From: Parafannyhessea umbonata
Lineage (GTDB): Bacteria > Actinomycetota > Coriobacteriia > Coriobacteriales > Atopobiaceae
DNA: 64,000 nt
Reading direction: 5' to 3'
Assembly (NCBI RefSeq): GCF_012844235.1
Contig: NZ_JABAGR010000001.1
Location: forward strand, 360,634 to 424,633
Made by a program: the position numbers and the translations under genes. Every line of letters starts with the position of its first letter. Positions within the stretch are counted from its first letter, which is position 1. Below, piece by piece: positions 8,019 through 15,890 of this stretch. Below the pieces are notes generated by a model that had not been told where the DNA came from, searched no databases, and was given only the letters and a program-made list of their open reading frames with translations.

Positions 8019-9449
8019 CTAGCGCTTCTTGCGGGCCGTCCTGGTGGTGGCAGCCTTCCTGGCCGTGGACTTTGCGGCTGGCTTCTTGGCTGCCGCGGGC
8101 TTTGCGGCGGAAGCGGCCTTCTTCACGGCCGGCTTAGCGGCTGGTTTGGCCTCGGGCTTCGGCTCGGCCTTCTTCACGGCCGGCTTTGCTGCGGCAGGCT
8201 TGGGCTCCGCCTTCGCGGCCGGCTTAGCCGCGGTCTTCTCCGCGACCTTTGTGGCTGCCTTCGGCTCCGCCTTCGCAGCGACCTTCTTCACGGCAGGCTT
8301 CGCTGCGGCAGGCTTCGGCTCGGCCTTGGCCGGGGTCGCCTTGGCGGCCGGCTTTGCCTCGGGCTTCGGCTCGGCCTTCTTCGCGGCCGGCTTTGCCTCG
8401 GGCTTGGGCTCTGCCTTCGCAGCGGCCTTGGGAGCGACCTTCTTCGCGGCCGGCTTAGCGGCTGCCTTGGGCTCAGACTTCGCGGCAGGCTTGGCTGCGG
8501 TCTTCTCCGCGACCTTTGCCGCTGCCTTGGGCTCAGACTTCGTGGCGGGCTTGGCAGCTGCCTTTGCGGCAGCCGGCTTCGCCTTTGCCTTCGGCGCGGC
8601 AGGCTTTGCCTCGGCGTTCTTCGCGGCGGGCTTGGCAGCGGGCTTCTTCGCGGGCTCCTGCGCCTTCGCGACCCACGGCGCCACGGGCTCCTTCTCTACC
8701 TCCTTGGCGACGTCCTCCAGCACAAAGGGCAGGAAGTAGGCCATCTGCTTCTTCCACCAGTACCAGTCGTGCGTGACGTCTGCTCCCCAGTAGTCGCACC
8801 AGTGGTCCACGCCCAGGCGGTTGAGCTCTGCGTCCATGCGGCGCTCGTCGTCCGCGAACTGCGCGTCCTCGCCCTGGCCGCAGCAGAACAGCAGCGAGCG
8901 GTTGCGGTACAGGCCCACGTACGGGTGGTCAAGCGGCATGTTGGGAAGGAATGCCAGGACGTCGTTGTCGTACAGCGTGGAGTTCATCCAGTCGCCAAAG
9001 AAGTAGCCGGAGTGGTAGATGCCGGAAAGCGCCATGCAGCCCTGGAAGAGGTCCGGGCGACGGAACAGCGCGATGGCCGCGTGCACGGCGCCCATGGAGC
9101 AGCCAAATGCGATCGGGCGCAGGTTGGAGGCGTTCAGCTCGTGCACGCGGGGGATGAGCTCGTCCGTCACGAAGCGGAAGTAGTCCTCCTGGCGGGCGGC
9201 GCGGGCCTCGTTGTCGCCGTTCAGGAGCGACCAGCTCTGCTCGTCAAAGTTATCAACCGAGAAGAGCTGGATCTGCTTGCCGTCGATGAACTCGGCAAGC
9301 GCGTCCACCATGCCCTCGTCCTCGAGCTCGCTCGCCTTCTGGTCCTGGGTCTGGAACGCGACGACGGGGTAGCCGCCCTCGCCGTAGACGATCAGGTTGG
9401 CCTCCTGGCCGAGGGACTTGCTCTTAAGCTTGTAGACGGAACGCTTCAT
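8019..9449 (-). CDS. Esterase-fold hydrolase with long Lys/Ala/Pro-rich tail
   Basis: Residues 1-260 form an alpha/beta-hydrolase esterase. The nucleophile elbow is GCSMG with Ser118, and a probable catalytic His227 lies in DVTHDW. The remaining ~215 residues are a low-complexity tail of Lys, Ala, Pro, Glu and Thr built from PAAKKAEPKPEAK-like repeats, ending KAATTRTARKKR. The tail resembles bacterial histone-H1-like domains and should be strongly basic and disordered. No signal peptide is evident, so the enzyme should be cytoplasmic, where the tail could bind nucleic acid or anionic polymer. The start at 9449 has GGAGGA nine bases upstream; a longer frame to 9644 lacks this support. 476 residues. 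The hydrolase domain resembles COG4947-type esterases (from memory, not searched). Confidence 0.82.
   Translation of the reverse strand: MKRSVYKLKSKSLGQEANLIVYGEGGYPVVAFQTQDQKASELEDEGMVDALAEFIDGKQIQLFSVDNFDEQSWSLLNGDNEARAARQEDYFRFVTDELIPRVHELNASNLRPIAFGCSMGAVHAAIALFRRPDLFQGCMALSGIYHSGYFFGDWMNSTLYDNDVLAFLPNMPLDHPYVGLYRNRSLLFCCGQGEDAQFADDERRMDAELNRLGVDHWCDYWGADVTHDWYWWKKQMAYFLPFVLEDVAKEVEKEPVAPWVAKAQEPAKKPAAKPAAKNAEAKPAAPKAKAKPAAAKAAAKPATKSEPKAAAKVAEKTAAKPAAKSEPKAAAKPAAKKVAPKAAAKAEPKPEAKPAAKKAEPKPEAKPAAKATPAKAEPKPAAAKPAVKKVAAKAEPKAATKVAEKTAAKPAAKAEPKPAAAKPAVKKAEPKPEAKPAAKPAVKKAASAAKPAAAKKPAAKSTARKAATTRTARKKR
8025..8665 (-). repeat. Imperfect coding repeats for the Lys/Ala/Pro tail
   Basis: The 3' part of the esterase gene is made of degenerate repeats whose minus-strand translation cycles through KPAAAKPAVKKAEPKPEAK and AKVAEKTAAKPAAK blocks of about 13-25 residues. 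Near-identical blocks recur, for example around 8220-8270 and 8490-8540. Repeats like these are prone to slippage, so tail length probably varies between strains. The opposite strand stays open over this stretch only because of the codon bias of the repeat. Confidence 0.85.
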
Positions 9450-9691
9450 ATTGGAATGTCCTCCTATCGAGTCCATGTATTCGCTTTGACGCGTCGGCAG
9501 AAGGTACGAAATTGTCCGCCGGCGGGTCTTTGCCCGCGTGAATTGTAGCATTACGTGCGAAATCGTGCATTTTGGGGCCGTTTTTGCCACATGGCTGCAA
9601 CGTAGGGGGCGTTGGTGTCGCTTCGGGTGTCCTTGGTTCTGCATGGGGGAGACGGCACGGCTTTATTGCCGCGCAGGGTTTAAGGTGTGGC

Positions 9692-9703
9692 AACATATAT
9701 GTT
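9692..9703. promoter_or_regulatory. 12-bp perfect palindrome upstream of metY
   Basis: AACATATATGTT is a perfect palindrome 70 bp upstream of the metY start, in AT-rich DNA unusual for this neighbourhood. It could be an operator or contain the -10 region of the metY promoter. I see no SAM riboswitch features in the leader between 9545 and 9772. Confidence 0.35.
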
Positions 9704-9772
9704 CATGGGCATGTAGGTCTGCGGTCCCGTCGGCCATGGCGTCGGGGGCCGCCAGCGAGCAGGGAGACGTTT

Positions 9773-11050
9773 ATGGGCACCATCGAGACCACGTGCGTGC
9801 AGGGCGGCTACGTTCCCGGGGACGGCGAGCCCCGGCAGCTGCCCATCGTGCAGTCCACCACCTTCAAGTACGACACTTCGGAGCACATGGGGCGCCTGTT
9901 CGACCTGGAGGAGGACGGCTACTTCTACACCCGCCTGCAGAACCCCACCAACGACGCGGTCGCGAAGAAGATCTGCCAGCTGGAGGGCGGCTCGGCGGCC
10001 ATGCTGACGTCCTCGGGCCAGGCGGCCACGTTCTTCTCGCTCTTCAACATATGCGAGTGCGGTGACCACGTGGTGGCGAGCTCCGCCATCTATGGCGGGT
10101 CGTACAACCTCCTGGCGCACACCATGCGCAAGATGGGGGTGGAGGCAACGTTCGTTTCTCCCACGTGCACGCGCGAGGAGCTGGACGCCGCGTTTAGGCC
10201 CAACACCAAGTGCGTGTTTGGCGAGACCATTGCAAACCCCGCGCTCGCGGTGCTCGACATCGAGCTGTTTGCCTCCGCCGCGCATGACCACGGCGTGCCG
10301 CTCATCGTGGACAACACGTTCCCCACGCCCGTGAACTGTCGCCCCATCGAGTGGGGCGCGGACATCGTGACCCACTCCACCACCAAGTACATGGACGGCC
10401 ACGCCTCGTGCGTCGGCGGCGCGATCGTGGACTCCGGAAACTTCGACTGGATGGCGCACGCGGACAAGTTCCCGGGCCTCACGCAGCCGGACGAGTCGTA
10501 TCACGGCATCGTGTACGCCAAGCGCTTTGGCAACGCGGGCGCGTTCATCACCAAGGCGACGTCGCAACTCATGCGCGACTTTGGCTCCATCCAGAGCCCG
10601 CAGAACGCCTACCTGCTGAACATCGGCCTCGAGAGCCTGCACGTGCGCATGCCGCAGCACTGCAGAAACGGGCAGGCCGCGGCGGAGTTTCTGAGCGCGC
10701 ATCCCAAGGTCGCGTCCGTCCGCTATCCCGGGCTTCCGGGCGACCGCTACCACGGGCTCGCGCAGAAGTACATGCCGCACGGCACCTGCGGCGTGGTCTC
10801 GTTTGACGTGGCCGGCGGGCGCGCGGCGGCCGAGCGCTTCATGCGCGCGCTCAGGCTGTGCACCATCGAGACCCACGTGGCGGACTCCCGCACGTGCTGC
10901 CTGCACCCGGCGAGCTCCACCCACCGCCAGATGACGGACGAGGAGCTTGTTGCCGCCGGCATCAGCCCGTCCATGGTGCGGCTTTCCTGCGGGCTCGAGG
11001 GCACGCAGGACATCCTGGACGACCTTGCCCAGGCGCTGGAGCAGGCATAG
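9773..11050 (+). CDS. metY: O-acetylhomoserine sulfhydrylase / Cys-Met metabolism PLP enzyme
   Basis: This 425-residue enzyme is of the Cys/Met-metabolism PLP family. The PLP lysine is in HSTTKYMDGH (about residue 208), preceded by the strand VDNTFPTPVNC that carries the cofactor-binding Asp. The N-terminus TTCVQGGYVPGDGEPRQLPI is typical of O-acetylhomoserine aminocarboxypropyltransferases. It should make homocysteine from O-acetylhomoserine and sulfide; the sulfite reductase at 33-36 kb could supply that sulfide. Methionine gamma-lyase is an alternative because sequence alone separates these weakly. The start at ATG 9773 has GGGAG eight bases upstream; the reading frame extends further upstream without a plausible site. 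A small membrane protein follows after about 50 bp. Confidence 0.85.
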   Translation: MGTIETTCVQGGYVPGDGEPRQLPIVQSTTFKYDTSEHMGRLFDLEEDGYFYTRLQNPTNDAVAKKICQLEGGSAAMLTSSGQAATFFSLFNICECGDHVVASSAIYGGSYNLLAHTMRKMGVEATFVSPTCTREELDAAFRPNTKCVFGETIANPALAVLDIELFASAAHDHGVPLIVDNTFPTPVNCRPIEWGADIVTHSTTKYMDGHASCVGGAIVDSGNFDWMAHADKFPGLTQPDESYHGIVYAKRFGNAGAFITKATSQLMRDFGSIQSPQNAYLLNIGLESLHVRMPQHCRNGQAAAEFLSAHPKVASVRYPGLPGDRYHGLAQKYMPHGTCGVVSFDVAGGRAAAERFMRALRLCTIETHVADSRTCCLHPASSTHRQMTDEELVAAGISPSMVRLSCGLEGTQDILDDLAQALEQA

Positions 11051-11103
11051 CCGTGGCGGCCGCATCGCAGGGCGCCGACCCGCGCGGGCGAGAAGAGCGG
11101 GAC

Positions 11104-11583
11104 ATGCGGCCTGACGCCGTTCCGGAGGGCTTCACGGCCGCGCTCGCGGCGCTCGACGCCGTGCCGGTCGTGCTGTTCTGCCTCAGCTCCATCGTGCTTG
11201 GCCGGCGCATCGCGAGCCCGCTCTTCGTGGTGGGCTCGGTTGTGGCGTTCGCGGGCGGCGCCGGCAAGGTTGCCTGGAAGGCGCTGCTGGCGCTTGCCCG
11301 CCGCGACGTTCCCTTCCTCGCGCGACAGATGCGCTACGTCATGCCGCTGGGCTTTGCCCTGATGGCTGCCGGTGCCGTCATGCGCCTGGACGCGCTTGCG
11401 GGCGTGCTCGCCTCGCTGGTGCGGCCGCCGGCCGTGGTGGCGCTCGCGGGATGGGCTGGCTGCATGGTCGCCATGAGCTACATGGCCGCCCACAACCGTC
11501 AGGACGTTGCGCGCGACAACTGGGCCGAGGAGGTCGTGAACACCGTGGGCCAGGCGGCGCTCCTGCTTGCGCTCCTGCTGTAG
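11104..11583 (+). CDS. Small multi-pass membrane protein, unknown function
   Basis: This is a roughly 159-residue hydrophobic protein with about four membrane segments (VVLFCLSSIVLG, PLFVVGSVVAFAGGAG, YVMPLGFALMAAGAVM, AVVALAGWAGCMVAM) and a final hydrophobic tail. It follows metY closely and precedes a flavodoxin-like gene by about 27 bp, so the three may be co-transcribed. The start is uncertain: GTG at 11053 (adjacent to the metY stop) or ATG at 11104. A GGGCGAGAAGAGC motif lies at 11086-11098 between the two. No family recognised. Confidence 0.6.
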   Translation: MRPDAVPEGFTAALAALDAVPVVLFCLSSIVLGRRIASPLFVVGSVVAFAGGAGKVAWKALLALARRDVPFLARQMRYVMPLGFALMAAGAVMRLDALAGVLASLVRPPAVVALAGWAGCMVAMSYMAAHNRQDVARDNWAEEVVNTVGQAALLLALLL

Positions 11584-11610
11584 CCCATCTGTGGAAAAAG
11601 GAGGAACCCC

Positions 11611-12156
11611 ATGGCAAGCATCCTCGTGCTGAACGGCTCGTCCCGCGCAAGGGGCTTCACCGCGGCCATGATCCGCTCGTTTGCGCAGGGCGCGCGGCAG
11701 GCGGGCAACACGGTGCAGGTGCTTGACCTGCGCACGCTCGACATACACTGCTGCGTGGGCTGCCTCCACGGCGGTGCGGACCCGGCCCATCCCTGCACGC
11801 AGCGCGACGACATGGCGCGGGTGTATGCGGCGTATCGCGCGTGCGACGTGGTGGTGCTTGCGACGCCGCTCTTCTTCTGGTCGTACAGCGGGCTGCTGAA
11901 GAACGCGTTCGACCGGCTCTGGGCCCTTGCGGAGTGCCAGCCGGACGAGCTTCATGGCAACGGCCGCTCGGGGGCGCTCCTGGTTGCGGCCGGCGGCGCG
12001 CACCCCGCGCAGCTCCTGGCGCACTTCGACTACCTCATGCTGCGCATGGGCTGGAAGAACCTTGGCTCTGCCGTGCTGCTCCACACGGATGACCTGGACG
12101 CGTCGGCCGTCACCGACGTTCCCCAGGCACGTGAGCTGGGGGCCTCGATCGCGTAG
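11611..12156 (+). CDS. Flavodoxin-fold NAD(P)H-dependent FMN reductase
   Basis: This 181-residue protein has the FMN-reductase start MASILVLNGSSRARGFT, whose GSSR loop binds the FMN phosphate. It also has the CCVGCLHGG segment typical of iron-sulfur-flavoprotein-type members, and ATPLFFWSYSGLLKNAFDR, which forms the flavin-binding wall. The Cys pair (CC..C) may be redox active. It likely transfers electrons from NAD(P)H to quinones or other acceptors. A strong ribosome-binding site (AAAAAGGAGG) precedes the ATG. It converges on a flavin-reductase gene, giving two flavoproteins tail to tail. Confidence 0.85.
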   Translation: MASILVLNGSSRARGFTAAMIRSFAQGARQAGNTVQVLDLRTLDIHCCVGCLHGGADPAHPCTQRDDMARVYAAYRACDVVVLATPLFFWSYSGLLKNAFDRLWALAECQPDELHGNGRSGALLVAAGGAHPAQLLAHFDYLMLRMGWKNLGSAVLLHTDDLDASAVTDVPQARELGASIA

Positions 12157-12228
12157 CGCCGGGCACGGGCGGGCCGGCCCCGGATGGCCACTGCCGATTC
12201 CAACGTCCTCGCCGGCGCGTCCGCGTGC

Positions 12229-12798
12229 CTACTCGCCCAGGCCCTTGCCATCGCTCCACGCCTGGCCGACCTTCTCGCCCAGCGCGTAGTAGCCGTTGTG
12301 GAACGTGTCGAACGTCAGGGGGCGCAGCTTGGCGATGTCGGGCTTGCCGTCGGCGTCCAGCACGGAGTCGTCAGCCAGCACGCCAACGATCTTCCCGACC
12401 ACGCGATGCCCGCTCACGGCCTCGTCGTCCTCGATAACCTCGCACTCCAGCGTCAGCGGGAACTCCTCTATCACGGGCGCGTCCACGCGGGAGCTCTTCT
12501 TTGCCGTGAGCCCGCTGCGCTCGAACTTATCCGCCACGGTGTTGCCCGAGGCGATGCCAAAGTAGTCCGCCTCGCGCATGTGTGCCTCGTCGGCCACGGA
12601 GATCGTGAACGCCTTGCGGGCCGCGATGTTCTTGGACGTCTTGTGCCGCGCGCCAATGTTGAGCGCCACCTTGTCCGTGTCGCAGATGCCGCCCCACGCC
12701 ATGTTCATGACGTCGACGCTGCCGTCGTCGTTGTACGTTGCGATCATCAGCACCGGCATCGGTGCCAGGTAGGGTCCGACCTTCAGTTCCTTGAGCAT
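12229..12798 (-). CDS. Flavin reductase family (flavoredoxin-like) protein
   Basis: This 189-residue protein fits the split-barrel flavin-reductase domain. It has the N-terminal PMPVLMIATYNDDGSVDVMNMAWGG strand pattern, then RHKTSKNI and FTISVAD, the usual FMN-contacting region. Members bind FMN and act as flavoredoxins or supply reduced flavin. It is transcribed divergently from the phosphofructokinase gene, sharing about 150 bp of upstream DNA, and converges on the flavodoxin-like gene. Partner unknown. Confidence 0.85.
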   Translation of the reverse strand: MLKELKVGPYLAPMPVLMIATYNDDGSVDVMNMAWGGICDTDKVALNIGARHKTSKNIAARKAFTISVADEAHMREADYFGIASGNTVADKFERSGLTAKKSSRVDAPVIEEFPLTLECEVIEDDEAVSGHRVVGKIVGVLADDSVLDADGKPDIAKLRPLTFDTFHNGYYALGEKVGQAWSDGKGLGE

Positions 12799-12917
12799 GG
12801 CTCCTCCTCACTCGCCGCCGCGACGGTGGCCGTTGTCACCTACCTGCCTTGTACCCACTTGCGGTTGCGCGTCCAAGCCAGACCGCCGCAACGCGCGGGG
12901 CCGCGGCGCCGGCGCGC

Positions 12918-12923
12918 TATACT
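12918..12923 (+). promoter_or_regulatory. Probable -10 element for phosphofructokinase
   Basis: TATACT lies 28 bp upstream of the pfk start codon in otherwise GC-rich DNA. No good -35 is visible at the expected spacing. The same hexamer occurs upstream of hisS at 43005-43010. Confidence 0.5.
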
Positions 12924-12950
12924 CGTTCCAACCACGAAGATAGGAGGACC

Positions 12951-14168
12951 ATGTCCCAGGCAAAGCGCATTCTTGTTGGACAGTCGGGCGGCCCCACCTC
13001 CGCCATCAACGCCAGTCTCGCCGGGGTCATTGCCGGCGCACGGGAGAAGGGCGCCCATGCCATCGGCATGCGCTACGGGATCCAGGGCTTCCTCGACGGG
13101 CGCACGGTGGACCTGGACCAGGCGGTCCCGGACGATGACGCGCTTTCGCTCCTGCGTGACACCCCCGCCAGCTGGCTCGGCAGCTGCCGCTTCAAGCTGC
13201 CGGAGCCCGAGGCCGACCCGGAGTTCTTCGCACGCGCGCTCGAGCGCATCGACGCGGCGGGCGTCTCCGCCGTGCTCTACATCGGCGGAAACGACTCCAT
13301 GGACACCATCGCAAAGCTCGCGCGCTACGGTGCGCAGGTGGGAAGCGACGTCCGCTTCGTCGGCGTTCCCAAGACCATCGACAACGACCTCGTCGGCACG
13401 GACCACACGCCCGGCTACGGAAGCGCGGCCCGCTTCGTGGCGACGGCCGTCGCGGAGGTTGCGCGCGACGCGGACGTCTACGACCTCAAGAGCGTGACCT
13501 TCGTCGAGATCATGGGCCGCGACGCCGGTTGGCTCGCGGGCTCCGCCTGCCTCGCCAGTCCCGACGTGGTGCTGCTGCCCGAGGTGCCTCTGGACGAGGA
13601 CGCGCTCATGGCAAAGGTCGAGGCACTTCTCGCCGAGAAGAACACCGTCATGGTCGCGACGTCTGAGGGCGTGCGCGACGCCTCGGGCCGCCTCATCGCG
13701 GAGCGCACCGTCGCCGCTGGCACGGGCACCGACGAGTTCGGTCACCTGGCGCAGCTCTCCGGGGCAAGCCGCTACCTGGCCGCGCTTGCGAAGGAGCGCC
13801 TTGGCTGCAAGACGCGCGCCGTGGAGATCTCCACCTTCCAGCGCTGCGCCAGCCACTGCGCGAGCGCGACGGACCTGGACGAGGCCTTCGCGCTCGGTCG
13901 CCTGGGCGCGCTTTCGGCGCTGGACGGCAAGACGGGCGTCATGTGCGCGGTCGAGCGCACCTCGGACGACCCGTACCGCGCGCGGCTGCGCACCGTGGGC
14001 GTCGCGGAGGTGGCGAACAAGGTGAGGCCCGTCCCGCGCGAGTGGATCGCCGCCGACGGCATGGGCGTCACCCCGGAGTTCGTGCGCTACGCAAGGCCCC
14101 TGGTAGCGCCGCCGGAGCGGATCGCTTACGTAGGCGGACTGCCAAGGCAGATGCCGCCGCTGGCATAG
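12951..14168 (+). CDS. 6-phosphofructokinase, pyrophosphate-dependent type
   Basis: This 405-residue phosphofructokinase has the N-terminal nucleotide loop GQSGGPTSAIN, GGNDS at 112-116, PKTIDND at 140-146 and the fructose-6-phosphate segment MGRDAGW. ATP-using enzymes typically have GGDGS and PGTIDND. An Asp at the fourth position of the first motif and a Lys in the second are the established signs of the pyrophosphate-dependent class, so I infer diphosphate-fructose-6-phosphate 1-phosphotransferase activity. The Asn in GGNDS departs from the textbook GGDDS. Start: ATG 12951 with TAGGAGGACC directly upstream. It would run glycolysis reversibly and save ATP. The mannose-6-phosphate isomerase gene lies 400 bp downstream. 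Confidence 0.88.
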   Translation: MSQAKRILVGQSGGPTSAINASLAGVIAGAREKGAHAIGMRYGIQGFLDGRTVDLDQAVPDDDALSLLRDTPASWLGSCRFKLPEPEADPEFFARALERIDAAGVSAVLYIGGNDSMDTIAKLARYGAQVGSDVRFVGVPKTIDNDLVGTDHTPGYGSAARFVATAVAEVARDADVYDLKSVTFVEIMGRDAGWLAGSACLASPDVVLLPEVPLDEDALMAKVEALLAEKNTVMVATSEGVRDASGRLIAERTVAAGTGTDEFGHLAQLSGASRYLAALAKERLGCKTRAVEISTFQRCASHCASATDLDEAFALGRLGALSALDGKTGVMCAVERTSDDPYRARLRTVGVAEVANKVRPVPREWIAADGMGVTPEFVRYARPLVAPPERIAYVGGLPRQMPPLA

Positions 14169-14229
14169 GGGAGTTCCGCGTGGCGAGGCCATGCGGTCCA
14201 TACGCTTGGATGCGACGATGGGGGGGACC

Positions 14230-14391
14230 ATGATTTTTGGAATGGGACTGCCGGAGCTTGGCATGTCGATTCTGGCCATGATGCTGGAGCTGGTGATACC
14301 TGCCGTGCTTCTGCTGGTCGCCGTGTACTTCGTCGTGCGCAAGGCCGTACGCGACGAGCTTGGAAGAACCGACAAGGATCACCGACCGTAA
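14230..14391 (+). CDS. Small single-pass membrane protein (53 aa)
   Basis: This 53-residue protein begins at ATG 14230 after a G-rich stretch. It has one long hydrophobic helix (about residues 11-36), then a basic and polar C-terminus (RKAVRDELGRTDKDHRP). A longer in-frame start at 14191 is possible. A second short frame overlaps its end (see 14360-14464). No family recognised; small phage-shock-like or transporter-accessory peptides have this layout, but I do not assign one. Confidence 0.5.
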   Translation: MIFGMGLPELGMSILAMMLELVIPAVLLLVAVYFVVRKAVRDELGRTDKDHRP

Positions 14392-14464
14392 CGCCGAGGC
14401 CAGCCGCATCATGGCCGAGGACCTTGTGGACGTTTACCAAAAGCTGGCGGCCGCTCAGAAGTAG
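14360..14464 (+). CDS. Possible 34-aa microprotein overlapping the previous gene
   Basis: A TTG at 14360 opens a 34-residue frame in a different register that overlaps the 3' end of the 53-aa gene by 32 bp. The predicted peptide is polar and helical (ending VDVYQKLAAAQK). No clear ribosome-binding site is present. Alternatively, a one-base slip would join the two frames into one protein with a soluble tail. Confidence 0.3.
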   Translation: MEEPTRITDRNAEASRIMAEDLVDVYQKLAAAQK

Positions 14465-14570
14465 AGCCTGTCATCGTGTCATCTTAGAGGCGCGAACGTA
14501 TCACCGGCGCGGACGCCAGGCAAGAGCCGGCGCCCGCGCCTTCCAACGTTGGAGGAAGAAGGACGTGCAC

Positions 14571-15554
14571 ATGGAGAAGAGCGCTGGCACGAAGCCGCAG
14601 GAGCTGCTGTTCCCGAAGCCCGTGTTTCACAACAAGATCTGGGGCGGCCGCTACCTGCACGACACGTACGGCTACGACATCCCCGACGGGGACGTGGGGG
14701 AGTGCTGGGCCATCAGCGCGCACCCCAACGGCGACTGCACGATCGAGGGCGGCCCGCATGACGGTCGTACCCTGAGCGAGCTGTGGAGGGACGAGCGCGA
14801 TCTCTTTGGCGACGCAAAGGGCGGCCGCTTTCCCCTGCTCATCAAGATCCTGGACGCCCGGCAGAACCTGAGCGTGCAGGTGCACCCGGACGACGCCTAT
14901 GCCGCCGAGCACGAGAACGGCAGCCTGGGCAAGCGCGAGTGCTGGTACGTGCTGGACTGCAAGCCGGGCGCGTCCATCGTCGTGGGCCAGCGCGCGAAGG
15001 ACCGCGAGCAGTTTGCCCGCATGGTGCGGGAGGGAAGGTGGGACGACCTTCTCTACAGCGTGCCCATCAAGCCCGGCGACTTCTTCATGATCGAGCCCGG
15101 CACCATCCACGCCATACAGGCAGGCACCGTCGTGCTCGAGACCCAGCAGTCCAGCGACGTGACGTACCGCGTGTACGACTACGACCGCGTGCAGGCGGAC
15201 GGCACCCGCCGCGAGCTGCACATTCCGCAGACGCTCGACGTGGTGGACTTCGACCTGCCGCTTCCCAAGAGCGGCGATGTCGCAGCGCCCGAGAAGGACG
15301 GCGTCACCGTCCTGGGCACGTGTCCCAACTTCGAGGTGGAGCGCGTGCGCGTGGTGCCGGGCTCGCCCGCGAGAGTGCCTCAGACGCACGACTTCATGTG
15401 CGTCTCCGTGGTGCATGGCACGGGCGGCAAGGTTACGTCTGGCGCCGGCAGCTGGGAGCTCGCGCTGGGGTCGCACTTCGTGGCGCCGGCGGGTTCCGGC
15501 GACCTCGAGTTCGAAGGGCAGATGGAGCTCATCGTCAGCTGGCCTGAGGGCTAG
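14571..15554 (+). CDS. manA: Mannose-6-phosphate isomerase, class I
   Basis: This 327-residue cupin-type phosphomannose isomerase interconverts mannose-6-phosphate and fructose-6-phosphate. Zinc-ligand motifs are visible: NLSVQVHPDD (Gln and His), the following KREC segment (Glu), and PGTIHAI (second His). The length fits the short bacterial class I enzymes (about 310-330). The opening LLFPKPVFHNKIWGGRYL is typical. Start: ATG 14571 with GGAGGAAGAAGGA upstream. It could feed mannose into glycolysis via the PFK upstream or supply GDP-mannose for envelope glycans. Confidence 0.92.
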   Translation: MEKSAGTKPQELLFPKPVFHNKIWGGRYLHDTYGYDIPDGDVGECWAISAHPNGDCTIEGGPHDGRTLSELWRDERDLFGDAKGGRFPLLIKILDARQNLSVQVHPDDAYAAEHENGSLGKRECWYVLDCKPGASIVVGQRAKDREQFARMVREGRWDDLLYSVPIKPGDFFMIEPGTIHAIQAGTVVLETQQSSDVTYRVYDYDRVQADGTRRELHIPQTLDVVDFDLPLPKSGDVAAPEKDGVTVLGTCPNFEVERVRVVPGSPARVPQTHDFMCVSVVHGTGGKVTSGAGSWELALGSHFVAPAGSGDLEFEGQMELIVSWPEG

Positions 15555-15712
15555 GTCGCGCCAAGAGATTGGCGGGAACGGTTTTCCTTGGGGTTGGGCA
15601 GGCGCTAAACTGCCGATGCTTCCGCTCGAAGGGGCTCTCGGCGGCGGAGTTCTTCCGCGAGGCAACTTGCGGGGGAGACGCCACCCTGTGTTGATAACGG
15701 TCTGGAGGGGAC

Positions 15713-15808
15713 ATGACCCAAGACGCGTACGAGTACGACGCGACGATCTGCGAGGCCCAGGGCAAGGGCGGTGCCTACGTCCATGTCGTCGTAACCGAGC
15801 GAGAGTAA
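15713..15808 (+). pseudogene. Truncated DUF1905-like protein fragment
   Basis: An ATG with a perfect GGAGGGG site opens a frame of only 31 residues: a polar start, then YEYDATICEAQGKGGAYVHV, before an early TAA. The spacing of the EYDATI strand and the GKGGAYV turn is like the first two strands of DUF1905 beta-barrel proteins, which normally run about 90-100 residues. The remainder is absent, and the promoter of the next gene begins 18 bp after the stop. I read this as the 5' relic of a deleted gene. It could instead be a genuine microprotein. Confidence 0.4.
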
Positions 15809-15825
15809 AAAACGAAACAGAACAC

Positions 15826-15854
15826 TTGTTCTTCTCACCTGGGCGGTGTATGCT
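15826..15854 (+). promoter_or_regulatory. Promoter of the alkA-ogt fusion gene
   Basis: A -35 TTGTTC (15826-15831) and -10 TATGCT (15849-15854) are separated by 17 bp, predicting a start of transcription near 15861. This places the upstream GTG at 15846 outside the message and supports ATG 15891. Confidence 0.6.
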
Positions 15855-15890
15855 GGTCTGACCAAACGCTCGAGGCCCACGAGGGTGGCG

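Noticed and set aside
8029..8739. Long plus-strand open frame opposite the esterase tail
   Set aside because: Its Ala/Gly/Phe repeats are the mirror of the Lys/Ala tail codons; there is no ribosome-binding site and the minus-strand frame has a clear hydrolase domain.
9704..9772. SAM or other methionine-type riboswitch before metY
   Set aside because: No SAM-I, SAM-II or T-box conserved core is visible in the short leader.
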